Program-made: the position numbers and the translations under genes
Part shown: positions 23,843 to 34,250 of the stretch, piece after piece
How positions within the stretch are numbered: the stretch's first letter is position 1
Layout: every line of letters begins with the position of its first letter
The notes under the pieces: model-generated
What the model was told of the DNA's origin: nothing
Seen by the model: only the letters and a program-made list of their open reading frames with translations
The model's database searches: none
Origin: Acanthochromis polyacanthus
Taxonomy: Eukaryota > Chordata > Actinopteri > Pomacentridae
DNA length: 64,000 bases
Assembly: GCF_021347895.1 (NCBI RefSeq)
Contig: NC_067113.1
Span: forward strand, 6,057,489-6,121,488
Direction of reading: 5' to 3'

Positions 23843-23901
23843 CTTGAACCCTAGACCCTCAGATTAAAAGTCTAATTCTCTACCGACTGAGCTACCCAGG
23901 C
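23843..23901 (-). pseudogene. tRNA-Lys pseudogene lacking 3' end
   Basis: The minus strand reads GCCTGGGTAGCTCAGTCGGT through a UUU anticodon loop into the T loop, then diverges before the 3' acceptor strand. The anticodon-stem region also carries changes (GAATTAGACTTTTAATC). Confidence 0.75.
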
Positions 23902-23931
23902 TCTGTGTAGTCACTCTTACTCTATATGCTG

Positions 23932-24118
23932 CGGTTAATTGGTTACTCTAAATTGCCTTTAGGTGTGAATTTGAGTGTGATTGTTTGTCTGTATATGTAG
24001 CCCTGTGACAGACTGGTGACCTGTCCAGGGTGTCCCCTGCTTTCGCCCGAGTCAGCTGGGATAGGCTCCAGCACCCCCCGCAACCCTAGTGAGGATAAAA
24101 GCGGTGTATAGAGAATGG
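23932..24118 (+). repeat. tRNA-derived SINE, 3' part
   Basis: From TTAATTGGTTACTCTAAATTG through CTGTGACAGACTGG and CTCCAGCACCCCCCGC to GCGGTGTATAGA, matching the 3' halves of 36182-36530 and 35000-35340. Confidence 0.75.
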
Positions 24119-24163
24119 GTGGGTGGGGTAAATCTCTGCATTGACAGAGTCGTTTATTCTGGT

Positions 24164-25279
24164 CAGGGGCGCCGTATAGGGGTAAAAAGTTAGGACAATT
24201 CCAAGGGCCCATGGATGACAGGGCCCCCAAAAAATATGTAGAAAAAATTTAATTATTAAACCTAATATTAAGCGCAGTATTTTACTATTGTGTGTTTCAA
24301 ATATAATACAGTTCATATTCGCTATGTTGTTATTGCACTAAAAGTTGAATATCCATTGACAAAAAGTAAACCTCTATATTGACTGACCACCCCCCTGTAT
24401 CTGCATGAAATGGTTTGGTCCACTTTAGCGTCACTCACTAACGGTGCTTAATTGCAATCAGACAGGAGATGCGCCAAACAGACTTCGCTGCTGTGTGGCC
24501 ACAATGTTGTCAAAAAAAAAACAAAAATCTGGTTACCAGAAGAGGAAGGAAAGGAAAGAGAGAGAGGAGAGAGAAAAGAAAGGCGTACGATCTCTGAGCC
24601 AGTTTTTCAATAAGAAAGGTGAGTAGCCTGTAGTCTGTGAATTTAGCCTGTTGGTTTAGGCTAATGTCCATGGTGAAATAAACCAACTAGCTATAGATTA
24701 GTGTTAGCTTACATTTTATCAACATTTAGTCAGTGCAGGGAAACGTTTAGGAAGGTATTCGTATTAAATCACTGCCCCTGCTCCTTTTAGCAGCTGATGA
24801 TGATGAGTCAGCAGCACCCCAGTCTCCCCGTACCATCACCCCTCCCTGCCCCAGTGAAGAAGGTGAGCAACACTGTGCTAATGACATTGGCATGTCAGTT
24901 AGTATCATTGCAGGGAGTCTGTGAGGATTTCTGTCAATCTTGCTCTTTTCACCATTACAAAAAAGAAAATGAAATATTAATTAATGACAAATTCCAACAA
25001 ATCATTTTTTATCACATCATGAGCATTATGAAATGATTTATGAATAAACAAATAACCTTCTGTCTGTACTGGATGATACAAATCACCAGTAGTAAATCTC
25101 GCTAGTACTAGTATAGAACTACAAGAAGAAAGACAGTTGCAAGCCTTTAATTAGAGTCATGTAAAGCTTTGATGGGACAGTTAGGTCCTAGAGATGTGGT
25201 AACAACGGTAGTGCAGCAGCACAGAGGGGGCCCAATTTAATTTTTTTCATGGGGCCCAAGATTCCTGACGGTGTCCCTG
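24164..25279 (+). mobile_element. Internally deleted hAT transposon, 1116 bp, perfect 8-bp TSD
   Basis: The left end is CAGGGGCGCCGTA and the right end ACGGTGTCCCTG. The target duplication ATTCTGGT is perfect (24156-24163 and 25280-25287). The interior keeps the first exon of a hAT gene (24504-24618) and a following exon-like stretch at about 24790-24860 (DDDESAAPQSPRTITPPCPS) with a GTGAGC donor, but no transposase catalytic region. Confidence 0.85.
24504..24618 (+). CDS. First exon of hAT transposase gene (basic N-terminus)
   Basis: ATG at 24504 opens MLSKKKQKSGYQKRKERKER and, after a KE-rich stretch, SLSQFFNKK, ending at donor G/GTGAGT. Lysine/glutamate-rich starts of this kind precede TTF-type zinc fingers in hAT (ZMYM1-like) fish transposases. 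The catalytic exons have been deleted, so no functional transposase is expected. Confidence 0.55.
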
Positions 25280-25699
25280 ATTCTGGTCTCATTTCCACTC
25301 TAAACATCAGTGGGTAACCTAAAATAAACCACTGTTTATTGTTGACACATTCAACAATGAAAGAAACTAACTATACATTTGTTAAAACAACATTCTGTTC
25401 AAACTGTCCGTCCACAAGTTGACTCATATTATCCCCTATATTTGTCCCTATCAGCATCATCTTTTCAGAAAAAAATCACATCTATAATAGTCTCCATTTA
25501 TGACGAACCTTAGTACTTGATATTTCACACTAATAGGAAACACGAGTAGAAGTCATTAATGACTTGGCTACACCGTTTGCCGGTAGGAGGACTGTCGTAG
25601 CTAACATTAGCTCTGGTGCTAACAGCTACATGTTTTGCATTGAGGTGATTAGAAAATTCTTTGTTGCACAGTACCACACTTTAATCCAAGCTTTTTAGC

Positions 25700-25862
25700 T
25701 AGGTTAGTCAAGAGTCAGACAGGAAAGTAGGGGAGAAGAATGGGGGCACAACCTGCAGTAAAGGCCCGTGAGCTGGACCTGAACCCAAGTGTTTGAACCC
25801 ATCCAGGACTATAACCCTTTTATGGGTCACCCGTTCAACCGGCTGAGTTACCTGGGGACCTC
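25700..25862 (-). repeat. tRNA-derived SINE, second family
   Basis: The minus strand starts GGTCCCCAGGTAACTCAGCC (A-box-like), contains GGTTCAGGTCC (B-box-like) and runs into GTGCCCCCATTCTTCTCCCC. A related fragment in plus orientation lies at 32830-32990. Confidence 0.55.
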
Positions 25863-26040
25863 CACACAACCACGTTTTTATACTGACATTTAGAAGTTTT
25901 ATTTCCACCCAACAAGCTCAATGCAGTCTGTGATTAATTATTCAAAATTAACGTGTTAAAGTCCAGCCCTAATACTGACATTTAAAAGGTGATTCTGTGA
26001 TTGTTGAATCTTGTTTGGTTTCCAATATGTCATTTAATTA

Positions 26041-26054
26041 ATTCCTAACTGACG

Positions 26055-26092
<38 letters not shown>

Positions 26093-26600
26093 CTATACCG
26101 GTGGGGACTTGGTGGGGACTTTGACCTGACTCCATGCTGTCTTGGTGGGGACTCGCATCACGGTGGGGACCAAAAATGAGGTCCCCACGGGGGGAAACAG
26201 TGTTTTCTTGGCCATGTTGTTGTTACTGAAAAAAGTAAAAGTGCAAAAAAGTTTCTTTAGGGTTAGGCATTGTCTTGGTGTTGGTTAAGGTTAGGGTTAG
26301 GGTAAGGGTTAGGTATGAATGAGAGTCAATGGTAAGTCCCCACGGGGATATAAGAACCAGACATATGTGTGTGTGTGTGTTCTTGTACTTGCTACATTGT
26401 GAGGGCCACTTTGTGCATTTAACCATCAAAGTGAGGTCATTTTTACAAAGTGAGGACATTTTGGCCAGTCCTCACTTTGAAACAGCCATGTTTGAGGGTG
26501 AAGACTTGTCTTTAGAGAACAGGCATGAATTGAGGTTTGGTTAGGGTTAGGGTAAGGATTAAGTTTAGGCAATCAGTTGTGATAGTTAAGGTTAGGGTAA
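26041..26600 (+). repeat. Fish minisatellite-type repeat with (GT)n and TTAGGG-like runs
   Basis: (GT)16 at 26059-26090 is followed by GGTGGGGACTT repeats, two runs of GGTTAGGGTTAGGG-like sequence (26285-26310, 26540-26560 and 26585-26600) and a GTCCTCACTTTG block. These are dispersed repeat units, not a telomere. Confidence 0.5.
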
Positions 26601-26654
26601 GGCTCTAGGAAATGCATTACGCTTATAGATGTCCTCACTAAGATAGATGTACAA

Positions 26655-26655
<1 letters not shown>

Positions 26656-26716
<61 letters not shown>
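26656..26716. repeat. (TG)30 microsatellite
   Basis: An uninterrupted TG tract abutting the donor of calpain relic exon 26719-26840. Confidence 0.95.
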
Positions 26717-26718
<2 letters not shown>

Positions 26719-26840
26719 CAGGTAAACATGCAGGGCGATGGCCAGGGCGTTGCCTCGACGTCTCTGCATCAGAGCCAGGACAAAGCAGCGGTCCACCTCC
26801 GACAGAATGAAGTAGAACTGAGGGTTCTTCGAAAAGCAAC
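26719..26840 (-). pseudogene. Calpain relic exon: start of domain III
   Basis: Reads CFSKNPQFYFILSEVDRCF and on to IALHVYL; NPQF marks the start of the calpain C2-like domain III. The donor CTG/GTACAC runs directly into a (TG)n tract (26656-26716), so the intron begins inside a microsatellite. Confidence 0.8.
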
Positions 26841-28261
26841 CTGGACACAAACAAACACACACAAATGCACACACACTTTAAATTTGCTGTTAACCTCTTC
26901 TTATCCATCACAATTAGATCAACAGGAGCTTTTCTCTGAGTAGATTTAAAAAAAATAAGACTAAATCTGACCACACCTTTACAGATCTTTACAGAGTCCT
27001 TTGGCTCTACTCGGCTGTAAAACAAATAAACTTGTCCAAACCTAATAAGAGCTGAAACTAATCCTACAAAAGAGCAGATGCCTCACATTCTATAAACAGA
27101 CGGGACATAAATCAATGAGGAGCATTATCTCTGACTGCAGCACCTGCGGTCTTTTATATCGATAAATGTGCAAAAAATTTCCAAACAACAGCCGACTTAT
27201 GATATTCAGATAAAAGCTGCAAAAGAACATCAGAGTTACGTTTGGGAACAGATTAGAAAAAAGACACTCCTACGCTGATGTGGTTAAATTTAAAGCAGTA
27301 ATAGAATAAAAGCGGGTTGCACAAGTGACACAGAAACATTTATCTTCTAAATCATCACCAGTGTTGGAGTTATTACTCAAAAAAAGAAATGTATTACACA
27401 TTAGTTGTTATGGTTTTTTAAGTAATGCATTTTACTTATTTATTCCCAATAGAAAGTAACTTTTTTTTATACAATTAGTAACATTATTTTAGTGTAACAT
27501 TGCCTAAGATGCACTGTTGCATAATCTCAAGTTATCTATATAATGTTAGATCTTTATTTATTTATAATATATTTTAGATTTATTCAGCTTTGTTTCCTGT
27601 TTGTAATTATTTATTGATTCATGTTGTCATTGTATAGCTGCAGACAACAACAAAATGAGATTATGGTGCTGCTCCCTGAGTTACAACAGAATGAAATGCA
27701 TAATAAAACACACAGAACAAGAAAATGTATAAACAGTGTCTAGAAACACGTTGAGGTGGTGCAAAGGAAGGTGATTGGATTCACAGATATTTTTATTGCG
27801 TTGTTTTACTGCGATATATTTGTTGTATTTTCATGGAAGCTTTGGCGATATTATCCATGAGTTTTACGCCAGAAAAACAAATTAAACTGTGTGAACCTTT
27901 ACCCATTAGGGACATGCATGAGTGGGTCAAAAATGACCCAGTGACGTGGTTTTCTTGCAATATTTTTGTAATGAAAAGTTGTTTTCATTTCATTTTTCAG
28001 CTATTCCTCAAAAAACATGTTTTTGATATCACTGCATTTAAATATTTATGTTACCTTTTACATTTTTAAAGGAATTGTACCGTTTGTATTCCTACCACAA
28101 GCTCTTTATCACTGATAATATCATACAAGAGGTGATGGAAGGACAGAGAGTAGCAACGGCTGGAGGAAAAGAGTGGAAAAATGACATTCTTCTATTGCTG
28201 TTCTGAGTGGGACCATCAACCAACTGTAATATAACTTCTGTATCATCCTCCTTTGTCTCAC

Positions 28262-28401
28262 CGTTCTGTGCAGGGCCTCCCGCTGTGATGTTCGGCACCC
28301 AGCTTCCGAGATGCATGATGCAGCACCACGGCGACACGCTGGAGCCTGATTCGCTGAGAGTTTCAGTCAGGTGACAAACCTCCATCATCTCAAAGTGTTG
28401 C
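28262..28401 (-). pseudogene. Calpain relic exon: MEVCHLT / GSWVPNITAGG
   Basis: Reads FEMMEVCHLTETLS, then GSWVPNITAGGPAQN, with donor G/GTGAGA. The region where calpains normally have another ~8 residues (after EFW) lacks a good acceptor, and a MITE is inserted at 28439, only ~38 bp upstream in gene direction. The insertion probably removed or displaced the original splice acceptor. Confidence 0.75.
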
Positions 28402-28438
28402 CTGATGTTTACAAAAAGTTCTCATCTCATCAGGCATA

Positions 28439-28916
28439 TCCCAGATAGCAAACTATGGGTGAATCAATGTTGAATCTATGTTGAGACCTAACGTAGAAAT
28501 TATACAGAAAGCGCAAGGTTGATAAAATGTTGAGTCAACGTTTGCTTTTCAACCATAAAAATCACACTTTAGCCAGATAGCAAAAGATGTTAAATCAATG
28601 TTGAATTAGGGTTAAGAAGGTTGAATTGTGGTTACGGTTGAAGATTGATGGTTGGATCAACGTTGATTTAACAACATTTTGTCAACATTGAAGTTTGTGT
28701 TTAAAAGACACCATTGAATCTACATTGTATTTTGGTTTAATTAAAATGTTTGACAGGCCAATGTTTAATTAATGTTGAATCTATGTTTGCAAACATGTAA
28801 TCTATGTAAGCAAACATTGACTCAACATTTTATCAACCTTGCGCTTTCTGTATAATTTCTACGTTAGGTCTCAACATAGATTCAACATTGATTCACCCAT
28901 AGTTTGCTATCTGGGA
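28439..28916. mobile_element. 478-bp MITE, TA-flanked, ~109-bp near-identical TIRs
   Basis: Ends TCCCAGATAGCAAACTATGG and its reverse complement; the two arms are identical over about 100 bp with roughly one mismatch before diverging. TA duplications at 28437-28438 and 28917-28918. No coding capacity. The 2-bp TA duplication fits Tc1/mariner- or ISL2EU-mobilised elements. The low arm divergence suggests recent movement. It sits directly upstream of calpain relic exon 28262-28401. Confidence 0.8.
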
Positions 28917-28984
28917 TAGGTTCTGTAAACTGTCTTGAGACATTCTGACCTGTAATTGGCGCTATTAAAATAAAATTGACTTGA

Positions 28985-29285
28985 ATCTTAGCTCATCTAA
29001 TCTTATCGTATATCATCTTATCTTGTCCTATCTTATCTGAACCCATCTTATCCTATATAGTTTCAGATAATCTTATCAAATCTAATCTCATCTTTTCTTG
29101 TCCAGTCTTATATCATTTAATCTCATTTTATCTCATCCTGTCCTATCTTATGTCATCTAATCTCATCTCATCCTATCTTATATAATCTGATCTCATCTTA
29201 TCCTATCTTATCTTGTAGTATCTTATCTCATCGTATGTCATCTTATCTCGTCCCATCTTATCTCATCTTGCCTCATCTTATCGAG
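28985..29285 (+). repeat. (TCTTA/TCTCA)n degenerate pentanucleotide array
   Basis: Long run of TATCT/TCATC words, echoed at 30260-30330. Flanking sequences 29318-29470 and 30362-30475 are also similar (AAAACAGCA…ACACAGATTACTGGT(G/A)CTGTGATAAC), so a ~1-kb segment was duplicated within this intron. Confidence 0.7.
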
Positions 29286-29771
29286 ATAATTGAGTGAATA
29301 TATATTCCCTAATTTTAATTTGAAAACAGCACGAATTAAAGAATTGACTATTTTTTATGAACCCTTGACATCAGACATTTTCTTCACTACATGATAAATC
29401 ACTGTATGACAACACAGATTACTGGTGCTGTGATAACAATTCAACTCAAAGTATTGTCTGAAGTCTGACACCGACATCCTGACAGAGAAAAACAAGATAA
29501 AGTTACCAATCAGTGGTTAGTGTTTTTAAGAAGTTCTATGAGTTTCAGTCTTTGTACCATTCAGTCAGTATCTTCACAGAGTCCCTGGTTTGTGTATCTC
29601 TGACAAATGAGAAAGTAACGTGAGAAAAAATGAAGCCAAGCCGACTTGTTTGCTCGGTGGCTTCTGGTGGCTTCTGGTGGCTTCTGCTGCCGTCGAGTTT
29701 TGTTTGCAGAAGGCAGACGTGGAGAGCCTTCAGTGGTGTTTGCTGCTGCTACACAACAATCAGAAACTCAC

Positions 29772-29844
29772 CAGAACTCCCAGTCCTCCCTCCTCACTCG
29801 TCCCAGTCGCTGCTGCTCCTCCACACACTGTGTTCCACTCTGGA
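29772..29844 (-). pseudogene. Calpain relic exon EWNTV…EFW, frameshifted
   Basis: PEWNTV and VEEQQRLGRVRREDWEFW are both typical calpain words but lie in different frames, separated by a net +1 in the run ACAGTGTGTGG (about 29818-29828). Acceptor TTTCAG and donor GTGAGT are intact. Confidence 0.75.
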
Positions 29845-30852
29845 CTGAAATCAAACACACAGGACACAGTTTATATTTTTATCTCAAAATGCACATAAAT
29901 AAACTGTCCTACCTCACTCTGGTATAAATAAATGCATTCAAACCTGTGCATCATTAAAGCATTTGAGTACATTTAAAGAAGAATCTCTGCAAAAAAAAAA
30001 AAAATCAAGGAAATGTCTGTAATATTAGCATTATTAAAACTATGGAAGACTTTATGCAACACTTGTGTTTCTACTAACAGAGTAACCCTGTGAAATATCT
30101 TTATTTCATACATACAAAGGAATCTGCACTATATCAACCGTTCTTCTGTATATTTCCTGTATATTTTTTGTTTTTTTCATTTATGTCTCAATATTTTTGC
30201 ACTATTTACTGCTGTAACACCGCAAAGTTCCCCACCGTGGGATTATTAAAGCCACATCTGATCTTTTCTTTTCTTATCTTCTCTCATCCTATCCTATCTC
30301 ATCTCTTATTCTATCTTATCTGATAAATGAGTGCATATATTTCTTAATTGTACCTCTAAGAAAACAGCAGGTATTAAAGAATTTGCTGGGTTTTTTCTTC
30401 ATTACATGACAAAATACTGTATGAAGACACAGATTACTGGTACTGTGATAACAATTCAACTAAAAACTTTCTGTCTATACGTCACCAATTCACAGCAAAC
30501 ATCATCTTATAGCATTTCTCATAGAAAGGTGAAAGCTTTAAACAGAGAAACCCAACAAATCTGAAGTGATATCAGCAAAGATGCATTAACCATTTTTAAA
30601 TAAAAACCCTAATTTAATCAGAGTAGATTCACTTGCGCATGAAAACACTTTGAGTGTTTTTTTTCACTATAAATTCAGATAATGAAGAAGAAAGAGCACA
30701 ATTTTCAACTACGATATCTAACGTATTACTCTGAATGATCATCATGCACTTACACAAATGCAACCAATTCACATTTAACTTGCACACACTGAATAAAAGT
30801 TTCATTTGCGACTATTTTGGTGTGTAGCCCTGTGATTTAAATAAGTACCAAC

Positions 30853-30944
30853 CCTTTCAGGTTGCTCCAGGGCCCCTGCCACTCTGTGTTGCCCCAAGGA
30901 TTCATGATTTGCACCAAATCTACGATGCTGTGAGCCGTCTTTAC
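30853..30944 (-). pseudogene. Calpain relic exon with catalytic Asn
   Basis: Reads VKTAHSIVDLVQIMNPWGN and then TEWQGPWSNLKG. Asn-Pro-Trp-Gly is the calpain active-site Asn motif. Both splice phases fit the neighbours. Confidence 0.85.
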
Positions 30945-31142
30945 CTGGCAGGTGAGCAGAAGAACGAATGGAGAGAAGAAAAGGTCATGAAGGATTCTGT
31001 TTTTACAGCGTCACATTAACATAGTTGTGATCAGACTTCTGCTGCTACCAGACACTAAACGATTATGGATTCCACAGGAGGCTTTTAACAAGTTCAGACT
31101 GTGAATCTCAGCAGTTTTCTGGAGTTGTTTCAGGACAGTTAC

Positions 31143-31213
31143 CTTCTCGACTGCAGTCAGAGAGTAAGCATGTCGTACATGATTCCCAGCTCACTCTTCT
31201 GCTCCAGAGGACC
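31143..31213 (-). pseudogene. Calpain relic exon with catalytic His, 1-bp deletion
   Basis: The first frame reads GPLEQKSELGIMY and the next frame RHAYSLTAVEK; His is the calpain active-site residue. The exon is 71 bp where the flanking phases require 72, so one base is lost around 31165-31170. Read straight through, the frame ends at a TGA. Confidence 0.75.
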
Positions 31214-31364
31214 CTGGAGGGAAAACATCCACCCACAGTCAGGACATAAGGAAAAGTACAGAACGACGTGACTCATATGTACAGTAAACCTTCAATAGGT
31301 CCAGATATCTAAACTAGACCCAACAAGTTCCTCCACCTGCTCCCTGCTAACCTCCTCACTCTAC

Positions 31365-31536
31365 CTGGCAGTTGGCACAATTGATCAGAGCTCCTTTAGC
31401 CAGCAGGTTTCTGAGGAACGCCGGGAGGTCTCTGGGCAGCGATGCCACTTTCAGAACCTCCGTCACTCCACCGGTCATGTCGTCAATCGCCTCATGAGGG
31501 AAACCCATGTCCAGAGCTCTGTAGCTGCCTTTCAGC
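31365..31536 (-). pseudogene. Calpain relic exon: GSYRAL / TGGVTE block
   Basis: 57 intact codons, reading LKGSYRALDMGFPHEAIDD, then MTGGVTE, ending NCANCQ at a GTAGAG donor. This block lies between the FWQYG exon and the catalytic-His exon in calpains. Confidence 0.85.
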
Positions 31537-31629
31537 CTGAGATTTAAAAAAAAAAAAAGTTTGAATAACTGGTGAACTAAATTGACAATCATTTGTTGTG
31601 ATAGATGACCTGTCTGTGGGTCCACTCAG

Positions 31630-32064
31630 TGCAATAATCACGGCAGTCTGGCTATGCACCACGGGTTTTATTCACTATACAGCCACCAGTGAACACAAAC
31701 AGTTTCATCCTTAGCCCGGCGCTACACCAGACCTCGTCCAGTAAACAGTCTCTGCCCGGCTCTCCGCCGGATCTCGTCCGGTAAACAGTCTCCCTCTCGT
31801 GCCTGCCGCTCCACAGGACCTCGTCTGGTAAGCTGTCCGCTCCACCGAGCCTCGTCCTGTCCACTGTCATCCACCTGTGCGTCTCTCCCTCCCGTCTTCT
31901 CTGTCTGTCCGCCTTTTTTGTCCTCCGCTCCAGCCTGCTACTGCAGAGATAATCAGGTCAGCCTAATTGGTGCCAGCTGCGTTAATCAACCTGACGCTGC
32001 TTCCACACACTCTCCTCCACACCTCTCTCCCCTGCAGCTGAGCTCTCCCACACCCATCGCCACA
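31630..32064 (-). mobile_element. Candidate solo LTR, 435 bp
   Basis: On the minus strand the segment starts TGTGGCGATGG and ends TGATTATTGCA (TG…CA), with AATAAA about 45 bp before the end, as in an LTR. Three to four ~60-bp repeats containing GACGAGGTC(C/T)GG lie in its middle (31720-31860). No clear target duplication was found, so the ends remain uncertain. Confidence 0.4.
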
Positions 32065-32089
32065 TTTCTTTTTTAAGGAGCACATTTAG

Positions 32090-32229
32090 CAAAAAAAACT
32101 GAAACTCTTATTACTCCAGCAAGGAATGCAGCAGAGTTTTGTGATCAGCGTCTGTCTGCAACATTACTCAAAAACGGACCAACGGATTTGGATGATATTT
32201 TCAGGGGTCAGAAATGACGTAAGGACCAG
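32090..32229 (+). repeat. Dispersed repeat, left part (split by MITE)
   Basis: ACGGACCAACGGATTTGGAT and TTTTCAGGGGTCAGAAATGA match 62560-62600 and 62938-62990. The match continues at 33983 after the insertion, which defines the empty site. Confidence 0.75.
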
Positions 32230-32829
32230 GGGCCTCATTTATAAAGCTTGCGTACGCACAAAACAGGGCTAGAAAGTGGCGTACGCCACTTTCTAGCAAA
32301 GGTTGTGATTTATAAAAACAAACTTGCCGTGAGAATGTGCGCACGGTGCGCCAACCTTGATGCTCGATGCTTGCTTATGCACAAAACAGGGCTAGAAAGT
32401 GGTATAAATCACAACCGTTTCGTAGAAAGTGGCGTACGCTGTGTACGTTGTGATTTATAAAAACAAACTTGGTGTGAGAATGTGCGCACCTGTGCGCCAA
32501 CTTTGATGCTTGCTTACGCACATTTTGGAGACAGAGGGAACGGCAGTGCCGGAGGGTGAAGTGATGAATTGAAACCAGATTGATCTCAAACCTTTATTGT
32601 TATCACATATTAGACTTGTAGAGCCGGATAATCATAAACCCTCATTGTTGTAGATGTTCATATAGTGCGTCATTCGGCCGACAACTGTATTTGCAGAACT
32701 ATGTTCATATATCAACAGGGGCGGATTGAACGTTATTTCATTCGGTCGTTTGACCAAAGGGCCGGTCCACATCTGGGCCGGTGCGCTGATCTTCATTAAA
32801 TAGTTTTGTTTACTGAGCACCCAGCACCT

Positions 32830-32990
32830 GTATAGCCCATTGGGTTACGCAGGTGACCCATTTGCAGGGGTAGTCTCCAACAGAGTGGCCCGGCTTCGAT
32901 TCCTGCCCGTGGCCCTTTTATGCATGTCTTCCCCCTACTCTTCTCCCCATTTTCTGTCACTCTTCACTGCAACTATCACAGTAAAAAGGC
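32830..32990 (+). repeat. SINE fragment inside the MITE
   Basis: TAGCCCATTGGGTTACGCAG…GGCTTCGATTCCTGCCCGTG then GGCCCTTTTATGCATGTC resembles a tRNA-derived SINE head (B-box-like GGCTTCGATTCC) and body; related to 25700-25862 (-). Confidence 0.5.
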
Positions 32991-33243
32991 AAAAAAAAGT
33001 AAATTATTTTGTTTATTTATCCATTTGCGGCCGAATGGGATGAGCGTCCAACCATTAATCAGCCCTGTACAGGCACGCAGGCACACATGCTTCACACCAC
33101 AACCACGCTCAGTGTAGGGAAAAGACTGCAGGCCGGCGCTGCGTAAAATGCCGTGGATCTCGCAGCTTATTTATATACAGATACATTCATGAGTTACTTT
33201 GCATTGACCATTCATGGTAAAATGTGGGTGTGTTGTGGGCCAA

Positions 33244-33786
33244 CCCGGTCTCACGGGGATTCGTGAAACTGTCACGTAAGTTTTAGTTTCGGTTTCGTGC
33301 GCACCAACACGATTTCGTCATGTTTTTCGTGCCGCTCACCACGAAATGTTTTTCGCTGTGGTAATCACATCTGAAAGTGGTTTATACCGGCGGATTCATG
33401 ACGATCTAAGCTGTCCATCGGCGTATACTGCTTGTGTGATCGCGTTTGCGGCCGCCGGCCGCCGGACATTCTTGAAATTCCTATGCAAATTGGTAAGTGT
33501 ACCACCGGCTTATGGTTAGGTTATGGTTAGGGTTATGGTTAGGGTTATGTTTAGGGACGATGTCATGCAAAATATAGCGTTGGATTCGCCACGGTTTTAC
33601 ATTAAAAATATAATATACACATTCTTTTGAAATACGTTCTGAGTGGCACGAAAAGTCCGCCGTTTAAAATACATTGGTGCGCATTTCGTGGTGAGCGGCA
33701 CGAAAAACATGACGAAATCGTGTTGGTGCGCACGAAGCCGAAACAAAAATTTACGTGACAGTTTCACGAATCCTCGTGAGATCGGG
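33244..33786. mobile_element. Fold-back element, 543 bp, ~110-bp inverted arms
   Basis: Left arm from CCCGGTCTCACGGGGATTCG and right arm ending CGAATCCTCGTGAGATCGGG pair over ~110 bp with scattered mismatches. The centre carries GGTTAGGGTTATGGTTAGGG-type runs. It is nested inside 32230-33982, so it is younger than that MITE. Its target duplication was not resolved. Confidence 0.7.
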
Positions 33787-33982
33787 CTGTGTGGGCGGGA
33801 TGTGAGGTGGATCCACCTGTGTAATCTTCCAGCTGGTGTGTGATTATAATGGGGAAATTGCTTGCAGCTGTGCTTACGCACAGTTTTATAAATCAGGGGC
33901 GAAGGGCGTACGCCCATTTCGGATTTTCGGCATATGCAAACTTTTAGTATGGATCCTACGCAATGTTTTATAAATGAGGCCC

Positions 33983-34250
33983 CAGGTGATTAGATTTTGG
34001 CAGTGATGCTTGCAACAGAGATGACGTACACACAACGATTACCTGTATGATAGTAAAGTGTCTGGATGCTATTTAAAAAAGCACATCTGGATTGTGCAGC
34101 TGTTTTTTTATAGACAAAAAGATCCACATCAAATTAAATTTAGGCGCCAATCTTTGCAATCCTTCAAATTCCATATTTCAGCATTAAAGAGTGTTATTTG
34201 TCACGTGCCCATTCATTACGGGCAGTGAAATGCCATGAAGGACAATGTTA
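33983..34250 (+). repeat. Dispersed repeat, right part
   Basis: GTGATTAGATTTTGGCAGTG continues the repeat broken at 32229; parallels 62995-63020. Confidence 0.7.

Larger units (their letters stand above)
32230..33982. mobile_element. PIF/Harbinger-like MITE, 1753 bp, 3-bp CAG duplication
   Basis: Ends GGGCCTCATTTATAAA at 32230 and TTTATAAATGAGGCCC at 33982, perfect inverted 16-mers, flanked by CAG (32227-32229, 33983-33985). Related repeat copies at 62.5-63.0 kb lack the insertion. A 3-bp duplication and a GGGCC…AT-rich TIR fit PIF/Harbinger. TIR-proximal GCGTACGC words repeat internally (32250-32290, 32430-32450, 33905). No transposase is present. A second fold-back element and a SINE fragment are nested inside. 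Confidence 0.75.

Noticed and set aside
18444..23901. tRNA-Lys copies as SINE heads
   Set aside because: No common SINE body or tail follows them; instead their genomic flanks are duplicated, pointing to local duplication.
26280..26600. TTAGGG-like runs as an interstitial telomere
   Set aside because: Only two or three degenerate units within a dispersed minisatellite-type repeat; the same words occur in the fold-back element at 33510-33560.
26573..27025. 150-codon minus-strand ORF
   Set aside because: It overlaps a real calpain relic exon only in part and otherwise translates the (TG)n tract; the exon frame with NPQFYF is a different one.
32840..33117. Small ORFs inside the MITE
   Set aside because: They lie in SINE and simple sequence nested in the element and show no coding features.
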